This document shows, in pieces, positions 23,070 through 31,840 of a stretch of DNA of 37,595 nt (the stretch's first letter is position 1; each line of letters opens with the position of its first letter). The translations under genes and the position numbers were made by a program. The notes beneath the pieces were generated by a model. The model was not told the DNA's origin. It ran no database searches and saw only the letters and a program-made list of their open reading frames with translations. The stretch is from JBFKQC01 sp041627895 (GTDB taxonomy: Bacteria; Pseudomonadota; Alphaproteobacteria; Rhodobacterales; Rhodobacteraceae), in the NCBI GenBank assembly GCA_041627895.1, contig JBFKQC010000037.1:1-37595 (forward strand). The letters are read 5' to 3'.

Positions 23070-23226
23070 ACCGGGGCGGTTTCCGCGACCGGGCCGCACC
23101 TGCCGTCCGGGGTCTTCCCGCGGCGCGGAACGGGGCCGCAGGCCGCCGCTGCCCGGCGATGGCAACGCCCGCACCGGACCAGGGGCCGGCCCGCATCCGC
23201 CGGCGCGCATCCCGCGCCATGGGCCG

Positions 23227-24579
23227 TCACACCGCCGCGAACCCGGCCTCCAGCGCGTCGAGGATCGCCTGCGCGTCCCCGGCCGTCAGCACCAGCGACG
23301 GCGAGATCAGGATGTTGTGCCCCGAGACGCGGATCATCGCGCCGGCGCGGTACGCGGCCTCGTGCACCTTGCCGATTGTCTCCTTGTCGATCGGCGCCTT
23401 GCTGGCGCGGTCGGCGACCACCTCGATCCCCAGCATCAGCCCGTGCCCGCCGCGCACGTCGCCGATCACCTCGTGGCGCTCCTTCAGCGCCTGCAGCCCG
23501 GCCCACAGTTCCGCCCCGCGCGCCGCGGCGTTCTTCTGGACCTGCAGGCGCAGCGTCTCGCCGATGCAGGCAAGCGCCGCCGCCGCGCCGACCGGGTGGC
23601 CGGAATAGGTATAGCCGTGGGCGATGTTGGCGCTGCCGGTCTCGTCGGTCTCGAACACCTCGGCGACATGCTCGGCGATCATCACCGCGCCGAACGGGAA
23701 ATAGCCGTTGGTGATCGCCTTCGCCGTCGCGGCCATGTCCGGTTGCACCCCCCAGTGCCGCGCCCCGGACCAGTCGCCGGTGCGGCCGAAGCCGGTGATC
23801 ACCTCGTCCGAGATCAGCAGGATGCCGTGCCGCGCAGTGATCTCGCGCACGCCAGGCATGAAGCTTTCATGCGGCACGATCACCCCGCCCGCGCCCAGGA
23901 CCGGCTCCATCACGAAGGCGGCGACGGTGCCCGCGCCCTGGAACGCGATCTCGTCTTCCAGCGCGTTCAGGCATAGCTGCGCCAGCCGCTCGGGGTCGGT
24001 CTCGTCGAACGGGTTGCGATAGGCATGGGGCGCGGGCACGTGGTGGCAGCCGGCCAGCAGGGGCTCGTACATGGTGCGGAAATTGGCGTTGCCGTTGACG
24101 CTGGCCGCGCCGAAATGGGTGCCGTGATAGCCCTTCTTCAGGCTGAGGAACTTGACCCGGCCGTGCTCGCCCCGGATCTTGTGGTACTGCCGCGCCAGCC
24201 GCAGCGCGGTCTCGATGCTGTCGCCTCCGCCCGAGGTGTAGAACGCCCGCGTCAGCCCGTCCGGTTCCCAGAAATCGCGCAGCACCGAGGCCAGTTCGAT
24301 GATCACGTCGTTCGTGGTGCCGCGGAAGGTCGAGTAATAGGGCAGCCGGTCGAGCTGTTCGGCGATGGCGCGTTTCACCGGCTCGCAGGAAAACCCGAGG
24401 TTCACGTTCCACAGCCCGCCCACCGCGTCGACCACCTGATGCCCGTCGATATCGGTGATCCGCGTGCCCTCGGCCCTGGTGATGATGGTCGGCGGATGCG
24501 CCTGCATCTCGGCCGGGTGCGCCATCGGATGCCAGTTCAGCCGGGCATTCATTTCCTTGAGGAAGTTCGAGTCCTTCAT
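23227..24579 (-). CDS. Class III PLP-dependent aminotransferase
   Basis: A 450-residue omega-type aminotransferase. PLP-binding lysine is K287 in ATAKAITNGYFPFGA, with the LISDEVITGFGRTG aspartate block before it and HGYTYSGHPVGAAAALA after it. The N-terminus (HPMAHPAEM) fits the group that transfers amino groups from diamines, beta-alanine or other omega-amines to pyruvate. It lies downstream of an HAD-like gene with an ATGA overlap and converges with the GS-like ligase. Exact substrate is unknown; amine or omega-amino acid breakdown fits the setting. Confidence 0.93.
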   Translation of the reverse strand: MKDSNFLKEMNARLNWHPMAHPAEMQAHPPTIITRAEGTRITDIDGHQVVDAVGGLWNVNLGFSCEPVKRAIAEQLDRLPYYSTFRGTTNDVIIELASVLRDFWEPDGLTRAFYTSGGGDSIETALRLARQYHKIRGEHGRVKFLSLKKGYHGTHFGAASVNGNANFRTMYEPLLAGCHHVPAPHAYRNPFDETDPERLAQLCLNALEDEIAFQGAGTVAAFVMEPVLGAGGVIVPHESFMPGVREITARHGILLISDEVITGFGRTGDWSGARHWGVQPDMAATAKAITNGYFPFGAVMIAEHVAEVFETDETGSANIAHGYTYSGHPVGAAAALACIGETLRLQVQKNAAARGAELWAGLQALKERHEVIGDVRGGHGLMLGIEVVADRASKAPIDKETIGKVHEAAYRAGAMIRVSGHNILISPSLVLTAGDAQAILDALEAGFAAV

Positions 24580-25256
24580 TGGGCGGTCCTTTCGGGGATC
24601 AGCAGGTCCAGCGCGCGGGAATAGGACGCGCCGGGGCGGGCGACGTCGAATTGCACCGCGCAAAGCCCGAGCGCCGCGGCGCCGGCCACGTTCGTCGGCT
24701 GGTCGTCGACGAAGACGCATTGCCCCGCCGGCAGGCCGAGCGCGTCGAGCGCGCCTCGGTAGGCGCGCGGGTCGGGTTTCAGGATCCGCGTGTGGGTGGC
24801 GTCGACGATGGCGTCGAAGTCCTTCAGGAACGGCAGCTTGTCGCGGAAATCCGCGCCGTAGAACAGGTCGAGCTCGTTCGACAGGATCGCCAGCGCAGCG
24901 CCCGCCTCGCGCGCCTCGTCCAGGGCGTCGTGGAATTCGGGCCGGATGATCGCCGCCGGGTCGGCGCCGCGCGCGGCACGGACGAACTGGCTGATCTCGG
25001 TCCAGCTCTCGCCCAGCAGCGCGCCGACCTCGCGGGTGCGTTCCAGCCAGTAATCGCGCTCGGTGATGGCGCCGCGCTGCATCGCCTGCCACAGGCCGTC
25101 GCTTTCGGGGTGGAACGGGCCGGCCCAGGTCAGCGTGCCGGGCGGCAGGCCGAGCGTGCGCTCGGTCATGTCGTGGGTCTCGAACAGCGTGCGCGTCACG
25201 ACGCCGCCGAAATCGAGGATCAGCGCCCTCCGGTCGTCCGCGGCGTCAGACGGCAT
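24576..25256 (-). CDS. HAD-superfamily protein lacking the usual second aspartate
   Basis: A 226-residue HAD-IA-like protein. The nucleophile is D15, but motif I reads DFGGVV where hydrolases normally have DxD, so the acid/base aspartate at position 17 is glycine. Motif II (LSNELD), the lysine (ILKPDPRAY) and motif IV (FVDDQP) are kept. Such a change is seen in the epoxide-hydrolase N-domain-like and YihX-like subgroups and may alter or weaken phosphatase activity. It overlaps the iclR end by 11 bp and the aminotransferase start by 4 bp, so the three are co-expressed. Confidence 0.88.
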   Translation of the reverse strand: MPSDAADDRRALILDFGGVVTRTLFETHDMTERTLGLPPGTLTWAGPFHPESDGLWQAMQRGAITERDYWLERTREVGALLGESWTEISQFVRAARGADPAAIIRPEFHDALDEAREAGAALAILSNELDLFYGADFRDKLPFLKDFDAIVDATHTRILKPDPRAYRGALDALGLPAGQCVFVDDQPTNVAGAAALGLCAVQFDVARPGASYSRALDLLIPERTAQ

Positions 25257-26028
25257 CGGCCCAGACCTTCTGCAGGTCTTCCGGCAGAAAGCCGCCCCAG
25301 CCGGCGCAAAGCGCGTGCGCGGCGTTGAACAGCGAAACGACGATCAGGCCGCGCAGGACCGGGGTCATGCGGGCGGTCGGCGTGGCGACCGCCACCGCGC
25401 CGATGCAGGCGGCGGCGGCGTCGAACAGCGGCACGGCCAGCGAATGCACGTCGGCCTCGAACCCGCCCACCAGGTCGGCGAAGCCGGTGGCGCGGATGCG
25501 CGCCAGCCGGTCGCGGATGTCGCCGGGATCGGTCGGCGTCTCGGGGGTCAGCGCGGGCAGCGGGCCGGCAAGCACCCGTGCGCGCAGGGCCGGATCGGCG
25601 AAGGCCAGGACCGCGAGCCCGGTCGAGGTGGCGTGGAACGGCAGCACCTCGGCATCCTCCATCCGAACGGACGTGCCGTGCGCCGGGGCATAGGCATAGT
25701 CGAACGTCACCAGACGCTCGCCCTGCACCTGGCTCAGATGCGCGGTCTCTCCGGTAGTGTCGGCCAGGTCGCGCAGCACCCGCCGCGCGACCTCGCGCAT
25801 CGGCACGGTGGCCTCGCGCACGCCCGCGAGGCGCAGCACCGAGGGTCCCAGCCGGTAGGCCTTGGCCTCGGTCTGCTCGACCAGCCCCGCGGCCTGCAAT
25901 TCGCGCAGCAGCCGGTAGACCGTGGCCTTGTTCATCCCCGCCAGCCGCGCCAGGTCGCTCAGCCCGATCTCGGGGCGCGAGCGGGAAAACAGGTCCAGCA
26001 GGATCAGGGCTTTGGAGACGGTTCCCAT
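25246..26028 (-). CDS. IclR-family transcriptional regulator
   Basis: A 260-residue regulator with an N-terminal winged helix-turn-helix (about 15-60, LSDLARLAGMNKATVYRLLREL) and a C-terminal effector-binding domain (about 80-250). IclR proteins usually bind small carboxylates or aromatics and often repress neighbours. It is first in a minus-strand operon with the HAD-like and aminotransferase genes and divergent from the tripartite transporter operon, so it probably controls both. The start giving MGTVSKALILLDLF is typical of the family; a start 12 codons upstream is possible. Confidence 0.92.
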   Translation of the reverse strand: MGTVSKALILLDLFSRSRPEIGLSDLARLAGMNKATVYRLLRELQAAGLVEQTEAKAYRLGPSVLRLAGVREATVPMREVARRVLRDLADTTGETAHLSQVQGERLVTFDYAYAPAHGTSVRMEDAEVLPFHATSTGLAVLAFADPALRARVLAGPLPALTPETPTDPGDIRDRLARIRATGFADLVGGFEADVHSLAVPLFDAAAACIGAVAVATPTARMTPVLRGLIVVSLFNAAHALCAGWGGFLPEDLQKVWADAV

Positions 26029-26095
26029 GGCGCGCGCCCGGCTTGTTCCAGGAAGTCCCGGCAATTGGCGTTGGACAGCGCCCTGCCGGCGGTGG

Positions 26096-26139
26096 TCTAA
26101 AATTGTTGACAGATCGGCGGCGCGGCTGTCAATCTAAAA
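26096..26139. promoter_or_regulatory. Operator-like inverted repeat between iclR and the transporter operon
   Basis: TTGACAG (26106-26112) and CTGTCAA (26126-26132) form a perfect inverted repeat with a 13-bp centre. TCTAAAA occurs on both sides (26096-26102 and 26133-26139) as a direct repeat. The AT-rich flanks stand out from the surrounding GC-rich DNA, and the TTGACA ends look like -35 elements facing both ways. It is a candidate binding site for the IclR protein. Confidence 0.5.
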
Positions 26140-26213
26140 CAGAACCGATGGTTTGAATAATGAACCGCCCGCAGGGGGTAACGGCCCGAGGGGCGACAAC
26201 TGGGAGGAAAACC

Positions 26214-27149
26214 ATGAGACCGAACCACCTTCTGGGCGGGGCGCTGGGGCTTGCGTTGTCCGCGGGCGCGGCGCTGGCCGAGTATCCCGACAAGCCGGTC
26301 AGCTTCGTCGTGCCCTGGCCGCCGGGCGATCTGGAGGACGTGCTGACCCGGATGATCGCCGAGGATTTCCAGGCCGAATACGGCGTCTCGGCGGCCGTGG
26401 TGAACAAGCCCGGCGGCGGCGGCGGGCCGTTCCCGGGCGCGATCGAGGTGGCGACCGCGCCACCGGACGGCTCGATGATCGGCTCGTTCGTGATCGGCGT
26501 GCCGGTGGTCGGCCACCAGATCGGCATCCCGGAACTGACGCCCGAGAAATTCGACCCCGTCGGCATCTTCCTGACCTATCCCTTCGTGATCGCGACCGGC
26601 GGCAACGCGCCCTATTCGACGATCGAGGAACTGGCCGAGCACGCGAAGGAAAACGACGTCGCGCTGGGTCATTTCGGCGATCCGCTGACGCCGACGCAGG
26701 TGACCAAGGCGCTGGCCAGGAACCTCGGCTTCGAGTGGGGCAGTGACGCCGCGTTCGACGCGCTCGACTGCAACACGCTGGCCAGCGGCGATGCCGACGT
26801 GATCAACACCACGCTGCAGCTGATCCTGCCCTGCCTCGACCAGGTCAAGGTGCTGGTCTCGATCACCGACGAGCGGATCGCGAAGGTGCCGGACGCGCCC
26901 ACCGCGGGCGAGGTCGACCCGACGCTGAACATCGCGCTCTGGAACGGGCTGTTCGTCACCAAGGAGACGCCGCAGGAGGTGCGCGACAAGATCGCGGCGG
27001 TGGCGTCGAAGACGGTGATGTCGGACCGCGCCCAGGCGGTGGCGGCCGAGACCGGCGCGCTGGTCTACTGGCAGGACGCCGCGGCCTCGGCCGAGCGGGT
27101 CGCCAACGACATCGCGACGATGGCGAAGATCGAAGAGATCATGCAGTAG
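26214..27149 (+). CDS. Tripartite tricarboxylate transporter substrate-binding protein (TctC/Bug type)
   Basis: A 311-residue periplasmic binding protein with a Sec signal (about 1-22, ending GAALA). It opens with YPDKPVSFVVPWPPG, the typical Bug-family start, then VVNKPGGGGG, which forms the ligand-carboxylate loop. Bug proteins capture carboxylates and hand them to the TctA/TctB membrane units, both encoded downstream. It lacks the usual Asp-rich wording in places (GDLEDV), and C-pairs (about 182 and 205) may form a disulfide. GGGAGGAAAACC precedes the chosen ATG; an upstream in-frame ATG at 26160 would spoil the signal peptide. Substrate unknown. Confidence 0.93.
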   Translation: MRPNHLLGGALGLALSAGAALAEYPDKPVSFVVPWPPGDLEDVLTRMIAEDFQAEYGVSAAVVNKPGGGGGPFPGAIEVATAPPDGSMIGSFVIGVPVVGHQIGIPELTPEKFDPVGIFLTYPFVIATGGNAPYSTIEELAEHAKENDVALGHFGDPLTPTQVTKALARNLGFEWGSDAAFDALDCNTLASGDADVINTTLQLILPCLDQVKVLVSITDERIAKVPDAPTAGEVDPTLNIALWNGLFVTKETPQEVRDKIAAVASKTVMSDRAQAVAAETGALVYWQDAAASAERVANDIATMAKIEEIMQ

Positions 27150-27221
27150 GCCCAGGTCCGGGGCCCCGCGTCCCGGCCAGGGATGTCCGCCGAAATCCTG
27201 TGTCACGGGAGAGGCCCGGCG

Positions 27222-27758
27222 ATGCGCCACGAAGACGATCCCACCGCCCCGAGAGGCGTGCCGCGGCGCGGCCAGCTTCTGTTCGCGGCGGGATTTGCCG
27301 TCTTCGCCGTCCTGCTGGCGGTCAGCTACCCGAGCCAGACCACCTGGGTGGAGAACACGAAATGGGCCGCGCAGCCCGGGTTCTGGCCTGCGGTCGCGGT
27401 GGGCGGCATGGTGCTGTTCACCGCGCTGCACGCGGCACGGCTGCGCCCGCGCCGGATCGCGCGGGCCGACCTGGCCGAGGGCCGGCGCTGGGCCGCGGCG
27501 GCCGAGTTCTGCGCCTGGTTCCTGGCCTATGTCTTCCTGGTGCCGCTGATCGGCTACGTCTTCGCCTCGGCGGCGTTCCTGCCCGCGCTGACCTGGCGCA
27601 TGGGCTACCGGACGCGGTTCTGGCTTTGGCTGTCGGCCGCCGTCGCCGTGGCGGTCGTGGTGCTGTTCAAGGCGTTCCTCGAGGTGAAGATCCCCGGCGG
27701 CGCGGTCTATGAATACTTTCCGGCCGCGCTCAGGTCGTTCTTCATCCTGAACCTCTGA
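27222..27758 (+). CDS. Tripartite tricarboxylate transporter small membrane subunit (TctB type)
   Basis: A 178-residue inner-membrane protein with four predicted helices, the pattern of TctB. The segment YPSQTTWVENTKWAAQPGFWPAV lies after the first helix, and PGFWP is a family hallmark. TctB pairs with TctA in secondary, cation-driven uptake. The ATG at 27222 has GGGAGAGG upstream; the open frame extends 13 codons further. It ends in a one-base overlap with tctA (TGATG). Confidence 0.87.
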   Translation: MRHEDDPTAPRGVPRRGQLLFAAGFAVFAVLLAVSYPSQTTWVENTKWAAQPGFWPAVAVGGMVLFTALHAARLRPRRIARADLAEGRRWAAAAEFCAWFLAYVFLVPLIGYVFASAAFLPALTWRMGYRTRFWLWLSAAVAVAVVVLFKAFLEVKIPGGAVYEYFPAALRSFFILNL

Positions 27759-29377
27759 TGGAGCTTCTCTGGTCCGCCATAGAGGTGCTGGCGCGCTGGG
27801 ACGTGGCGGCGGCGCTGCTGGTGGGCTCGATCGGCGGCGTGCTGATCGGTGCGATCCCCGGCGTCGGCCCGGCGGTGGCGATCGCGATCCTGCTGCCGGC
27901 GACGTTCTCGATGGACCCGATCGTCGGGCTGACGGTGCTGCTGGGCATCTACGGCAGTTCGATGTACGGCGGCGCGATCCCGGCGATCCTGATCAACACG
28001 CCGGGCACCGCGGTCAACGCGCTGACCACCTATGACGGCTTTCCGATGACCACCCGGGGCGAGGCGCGCCGCGCGCTGAGCCTGGCCTATTCCGCCAGCT
28101 TCTTCGGCGGCATCGTCAGCGTGATCGCGCTGATCCTGTTCGCGCCGGTCCTGGCCCGGATCACGCCGATGTTCGGCAGCCGCGAGATTTTCCTGGCCGC
28201 GCTGTTGGGCATCATCCTGGTGGTGATCGCGCATCGCGGCCAGACGCTGATCGCGGCGGCGCTGGCGTCGTTCGGCATCTTCCTCAACACCGTCGGGCTG
28301 GAGCCGGTCAAGTACACCCGCCGCTACACGTTCGAACAGTCATGGCTGGCCGGCGGCATCGACCTGATCGTCGTGGTGCTGGGGCTCTTCGCGCTGAGCC
28401 AGGCGTTCCTGCTGCTGACCGGCGAGGACGAGAAGACCCGGATGACCAGGCTTCGCGGCGGGCTGTTCCAGGGCTTCCGCGAGCTTGCCCGGCATCCGCG
28501 GATCGCCAGCGTCTCGGCCTCGTTCGGGGTGATGATGGGGATGATCCCCGGCGTCGGCGAGTTCACCGCGCAGTTCCTCAGCTACACCTACGCGCAGAAG
28601 ACCAGCCGGCGGCCCGAGGATTTCGGCCACGGCTCGTCCGAGGGGCTGATCGCGTCCGAGACCGCGAACAACGCCGTGCCCGCCGCCGCGATGGTGCCGC
28701 TGCTGGCCCTCGGCATCCCCGGCGAGGCGCTGACGGCGATGATGCTGTCGGTCTTCTACGTGCACAACGTCGTGCCGGGGCCGGGGCTGTTCCAGTACCA
28801 GATGGATTTCGTGGTCGCGCTCTATCTGGCGCTGCTGATCCTGAACGTGCTGGTGCTGGTCTTCCTTCTGGGCGCCACGAACCAGCTGATCCGGGTGGTG
28901 AACATCCCCAACCGCTTCCTCGGCGCCTGCATCCTGGTTCTCAGCTTCGTCGGCGTCTACAGCCTGCGCAATTCCGCCACCGACTGCGCCGTCGCCGCCG
29001 CGTTCGGCGTCTTCGGCTACGTGCTGAAGCGGCTGAGCCTGCCGATCGTGCCGATCATTCTCGGCATGGTGCTGGGCGGCATCATGGAGGTCAAGCTGCG
29101 GTCCTCGATGAACCGGGTGAAGGAGCCCTTGGATTTCATCGACCGGCCGGTCGCCTTCATCCTGTTCTGCATGATCGTGGTGATCCTCTCGCTGCATCTG
29201 CGCCGGGTCTGGCTGGACGCGCGGCTGCGGCGCGAGACCCGGTGGCGGATCGAGCACCGGCCAAGCCGGTTCGGCGCGCATCTCTACCGCCGGCGGCAAT
29301 ATCTTCGGTCCGAGCGCGGCAAGGCGCTGCGGCGCCGCCGCGCGGCGTTTCCGGCCCGCCCGGGGGACGGGGGATAG
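27758..29377 (+). CDS. Tripartite tricarboxylate transporter large membrane subunit (TctA type)
   Basis: A 539-residue inner-membrane permease with about ten to twelve helices. Family signatures are LIGAIPGVGPAVAIAILLP, the GIYGSSMYGGAIPAILINTPGT loop (split here by a Gly/Ser-rich turn), and the second-half copy MIPGVGEFTAQFLSY and SETANNAVPAAAMVPLLALGIPG. The basic tail (from about 485) is longer than usual and highly Arg-rich. It forms the transport channel with the TctB partner just upstream. Confidence 0.95.
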   Translation: MELLWSAIEVLARWDVAAALLVGSIGGVLIGAIPGVGPAVAIAILLPATFSMDPIVGLTVLLGIYGSSMYGGAIPAILINTPGTAVNALTTYDGFPMTTRGEARRALSLAYSASFFGGIVSVIALILFAPVLARITPMFGSREIFLAALLGIILVVIAHRGQTLIAAALASFGIFLNTVGLEPVKYTRRYTFEQSWLAGGIDLIVVVLGLFALSQAFLLLTGEDEKTRMTRLRGGLFQGFRELARHPRIASVSASFGVMMGMIPGVGEFTAQFLSYTYAQKTSRRPEDFGHGSSEGLIASETANNAVPAAAMVPLLALGIPGEALTAMMLSVFYVHNVVPGPGLFQYQMDFVVALYLALLILNVLVLVFLLGATNQLIRVVNIPNRFLGACILVLSFVGVYSLRNSATDCAVAAAFGVFGYVLKRLSLPIVPIILGMVLGGIMEVKLRSSMNRVKEPLDFIDRPVAFILFCMIVVILSLHLRRVWLDARLRRETRWRIEHRPSRFGAHLYRRRQYLRSERGKALRRRRAAFPARPGDGG

Positions 29378-29388
29378 GAGGACAGGCC

Positions 29389-30618
29389 ATGGGCAACCGG
29401 ATCCTGATCGTCGGCACCTACGACACCAAGGACGACGAATTGCGCTATCTGGCCGGCTGCATCCGCGGCCAGGGCGGCGAGGCGGTGACGATGGATGTCA
29501 GTGTTCTCGGCGATCCGTCGGCGCCGGCGGACATCTCCAAGCACGAGGTGGCCAAGGCAGGCGGAAGCTCGATCGAGAATGCCGCCGGCGCGGGCGACGA
29601 GAACGCGGCGATGCAGATCATGGGCCGCGGCGCGGCGGCGCTGGCGGCGCGGCTTCACGGCGAGGGCCGGATCGACGGGGCGATCGTGCTGGGCGGCTCG
29701 ATGGGCACCGACCTGGCGCTCGACGTCTGCGCGGCGCTGCCGCTGGGGGTGCCGAAATACGTGGTCTCGACGGTCAGCTTCTCGCCGATGATCCCGCCCG
29801 AGCGGCTGGCCCCGGACATCCAGATGATCCTCTGGGCCGGCGGGCTTTACGGGCTGAACTCGATCTGCCGCGCCTCGCTGAGCCAGGCCGCGGGCGCGGT
29901 GCTGGGCGCCGCGCGCGCGGTCGAGGCGCCGGCGCCCGGGCTGCCGCGCCTGGGCATGACATCGTTCGGCAAGACGGTGCTGCGCTATATGGTGCCGCTG
30001 AAACCGGCGCTCGAGGCGCGCGGCTTCGAGGTCGCGGTGTTCCACGCCACCGGCATGGGCGGGCGCGCATACGAGAGCCTCGCGGCCGAGGGGCAGTTCG
30101 CAGCGGTGATGGATTTCGCGCCGCAGGAGGTCGCCAATCACATCATGGGCAGCCGGATCACCGCGGGCGAAAGCCGGCTGACGGCGGCGGGGCGCGCAGG
30201 CATCCCGCAGATCGTCGCGCCGGGCTGTTACGACCTGGTGGACTTCGTCGGCTGGGAAGCCCCGCCCGAGCGGTTGCGGGGCCGCGAGATGCACGCCCAT
30301 AACCGGCTGCTGACCTCGGCGCTCTTGAACGCGGACGAACGCCGCGAGGTGGCGCGCGCGCTTTGCGGGCGGATGGCGCGGGCGGCCGGGCCCACGGTGT
30401 TCCTGATGCCCCTGCAGGGCTGCAACGAGTGGGACCGGCCGGGCGCGCCGCTGAGCGACCCCGCGGGGCTCGCCGCCTTCGCCGCCGAGATGCGCCGGGC
30501 GTGCCCGGGCAATGTCGAGCTGCGCGAGCTGGATTGCCACATCAACGATCCGGCCTTCGCCGAGGCGGCGCTGGCGGTGTTCGATGCCTGGCTCGATGCA
30601 GGCATCGTCGCGCGCTGA
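29389..30618 (+). CDS. UPF0261 / Tm-1-like ATP-binding domain protein
   Basis: A 409-residue cytoplasmic protein of the Tm-1-like (UPF0261) family. The opening ILIVGTYDTKDDELRYL and LGGSMGTDLA, STVSFSP, LGMTSFGKTVLR and FHATGMGGRAYE blocks are typical. The plant Tm-1 domain binds ATP and inhibits viral replication; the bacterial role is unknown. Bacterial members usually stand beside a TIM-barrel partner (PEP-hydrolase-like), which is absent here. It follows tctA by 11 bp with GGAGGAC before the ATG, so it probably acts on the imported compound. Confidence 0.92.
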   Translation: MGNRILIVGTYDTKDDELRYLAGCIRGQGGEAVTMDVSVLGDPSAPADISKHEVAKAGGSSIENAAGAGDENAAMQIMGRGAAALAARLHGEGRIDGAIVLGGSMGTDLALDVCAALPLGVPKYVVSTVSFSPMIPPERLAPDIQMILWAGGLYGLNSICRASLSQAAGAVLGAARAVEAPAPGLPRLGMTSFGKTVLRYMVPLKPALEARGFEVAVFHATGMGGRAYESLAAEGQFAAVMDFAPQEVANHIMGSRITAGESRLTAAGRAGIPQIVAPGCYDLVDFVGWEAPPERLRGREMHAHNRLLTSALLNADERREVARALCGRMARAAGPTVFLMPLQGCNEWDRPGAPLSDPAGLAAFAAEMRRACPGNVELRELDCHINDPAFAEAALAVFDAWLDAGIVAR

Positions 30619-30732
30619 GCCGCGGTGCCGTTGCACAACACCGCAACCGTTTCTTCGCCGCGCCTGCCTTGGCAATCACGGATCGCGTCCCTAGCTAGGA
30701 AACCAGCCGGCGCGTTCCGGCGGGGATAGGAC

Positions 30733-31794
30733 ATGACGCGCACCGCATTTCATTACTTCAGCTGGGCCTTCGCGGTAACCGGCATCGGACTGGTGCTCGC
30801 GGCGTGGCTCGGCTGGGCCACCTACGGAACGCTGACCGGCACCATATCGTTCCTGATGATCGGCGTGGTGCTGGCGATCCTCGAGATTTCGCTCAGCTTC
30901 GACAACGCCATCGTCAACGCCAACAAGCTGAAGTCGATGACCCCGGTCTGGCAGCGCCGGTTCCTGACCTGGGGCATCCTGATCGCGGTGTTCGGGATGC
31001 GGGTGATCTTTCCGCTGGCCGTGGTGGCGATCGCCGCGAAGATCGGGCCCTGGGCGGCGGTCAAGCTGGCCGCGACGGACCCGCAGGCCTATGCGCATAT
31101 CATGGCAGAGGCGCATCTGGGCATCGCCGCCTTCGGCGGTGCGTTCCTGATGATGGTGGCGCTGACCTATTTCATCGACGAGGGCAAGGAAGTCGACTGG
31201 ATCGCGATGGTCGAATGCCACCTGCGCCGCTGCGCGCCGGTGCGGGGCCTGCAGATCACGACCGTGCTGTTGCTGCTGCTGGGCTTTGCGATGGTGCTGC
31301 CCGAGCACGAGCGCGCGACGTTCCTTTTCGCCGGGCTCTTCGGGCTGGTGGTGTTCACGCTCGTCGAGATCCTCGGCCACGTGCTGGACCGGCGCGAAGC
31401 GGCGCGGGGCACCGTGGCGGCGGGCGGGCTGGGCGCGTTCCTCTACCTCGAAGTGCTGGACGCGAGCTTTTCCTTCGACGGCGTGATCGGCGCCTTCGCG
31501 CTGACGCAGAACCTGTTTCTGATCGCCATCGGGCTCGGTATCGGCGCGATGTACGTGCGGTCCATGACGATCATGCTGGTCGAGCAGAAGACGCTGGCGC
31601 AGTTCCGCTATCTCGAACACGGCGCGTTCTATTCGATCTTCGCGCTGGCGCTGATCATGTTCGCGCAGTCGCTGGTGCATATCCCCGAACTGGTGACCGG
31701 CGTGATCGGCGCGGGGCTGATCCTGGGCGCGCTCTGGTCGTCGCTGCGGTGGAACCGGGTCAACGGGCACGGAACCGCCGAGCCCGGCGAATAG
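30733..31794 (+). CDS. DUF475 / TerC-like integral membrane protein
   Basis: A 353-residue inner-membrane protein with about eight to nine helices. The TerC superfamily acid pairs are visible twice: LEISLSFDNAIVNA near residue 50 and LDASFSFDGVIGAFA near residue 245. Such proteins are thought to move or sense metal ions such as Mn2+, and DUF475 members occur with tellurite-type stress genes. Here it is a single gene with no tellurite cluster. The region before it (30619-30732) holds no ORF but has an AT-richer patch near 30690-30710 that may carry its promoter. Confidence 0.9.
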   Translation: MTRTAFHYFSWAFAVTGIGLVLAAWLGWATYGTLTGTISFLMIGVVLAILEISLSFDNAIVNANKLKSMTPVWQRRFLTWGILIAVFGMRVIFPLAVVAIAAKIGPWAAVKLAATDPQAYAHIMAEAHLGIAAFGGAFLMMVALTYFIDEGKEVDWIAMVECHLRRCAPVRGLQITTVLLLLLGFAMVLPEHERATFLFAGLFGLVVFTLVEILGHVLDRREAARGTVAAGGLGAFLYLEVLDASFSFDGVIGAFALTQNLFLIAIGLGIGAMYVRSMTIMLVEQKTLAQFRYLEHGAFYSIFALALIMFAQSLVHIPELVTGVIGAGLILGALWSSLRWNRVNGHGTAEPGE

Positions 31795-31840
31795 GGCAAG
31801 CGGGCGCAGCGGTTCGCCGCAAACCCCGCCTGCCGCCGGA

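Noticed and set aside
23070..23226. Possible gene in the gap between the GS-like ligase and the aminotransferase
   Set aside because: The frames that cross it are shadows or low-complexity; it is a convergent gap with no clear terminator hairpin that I could verify.
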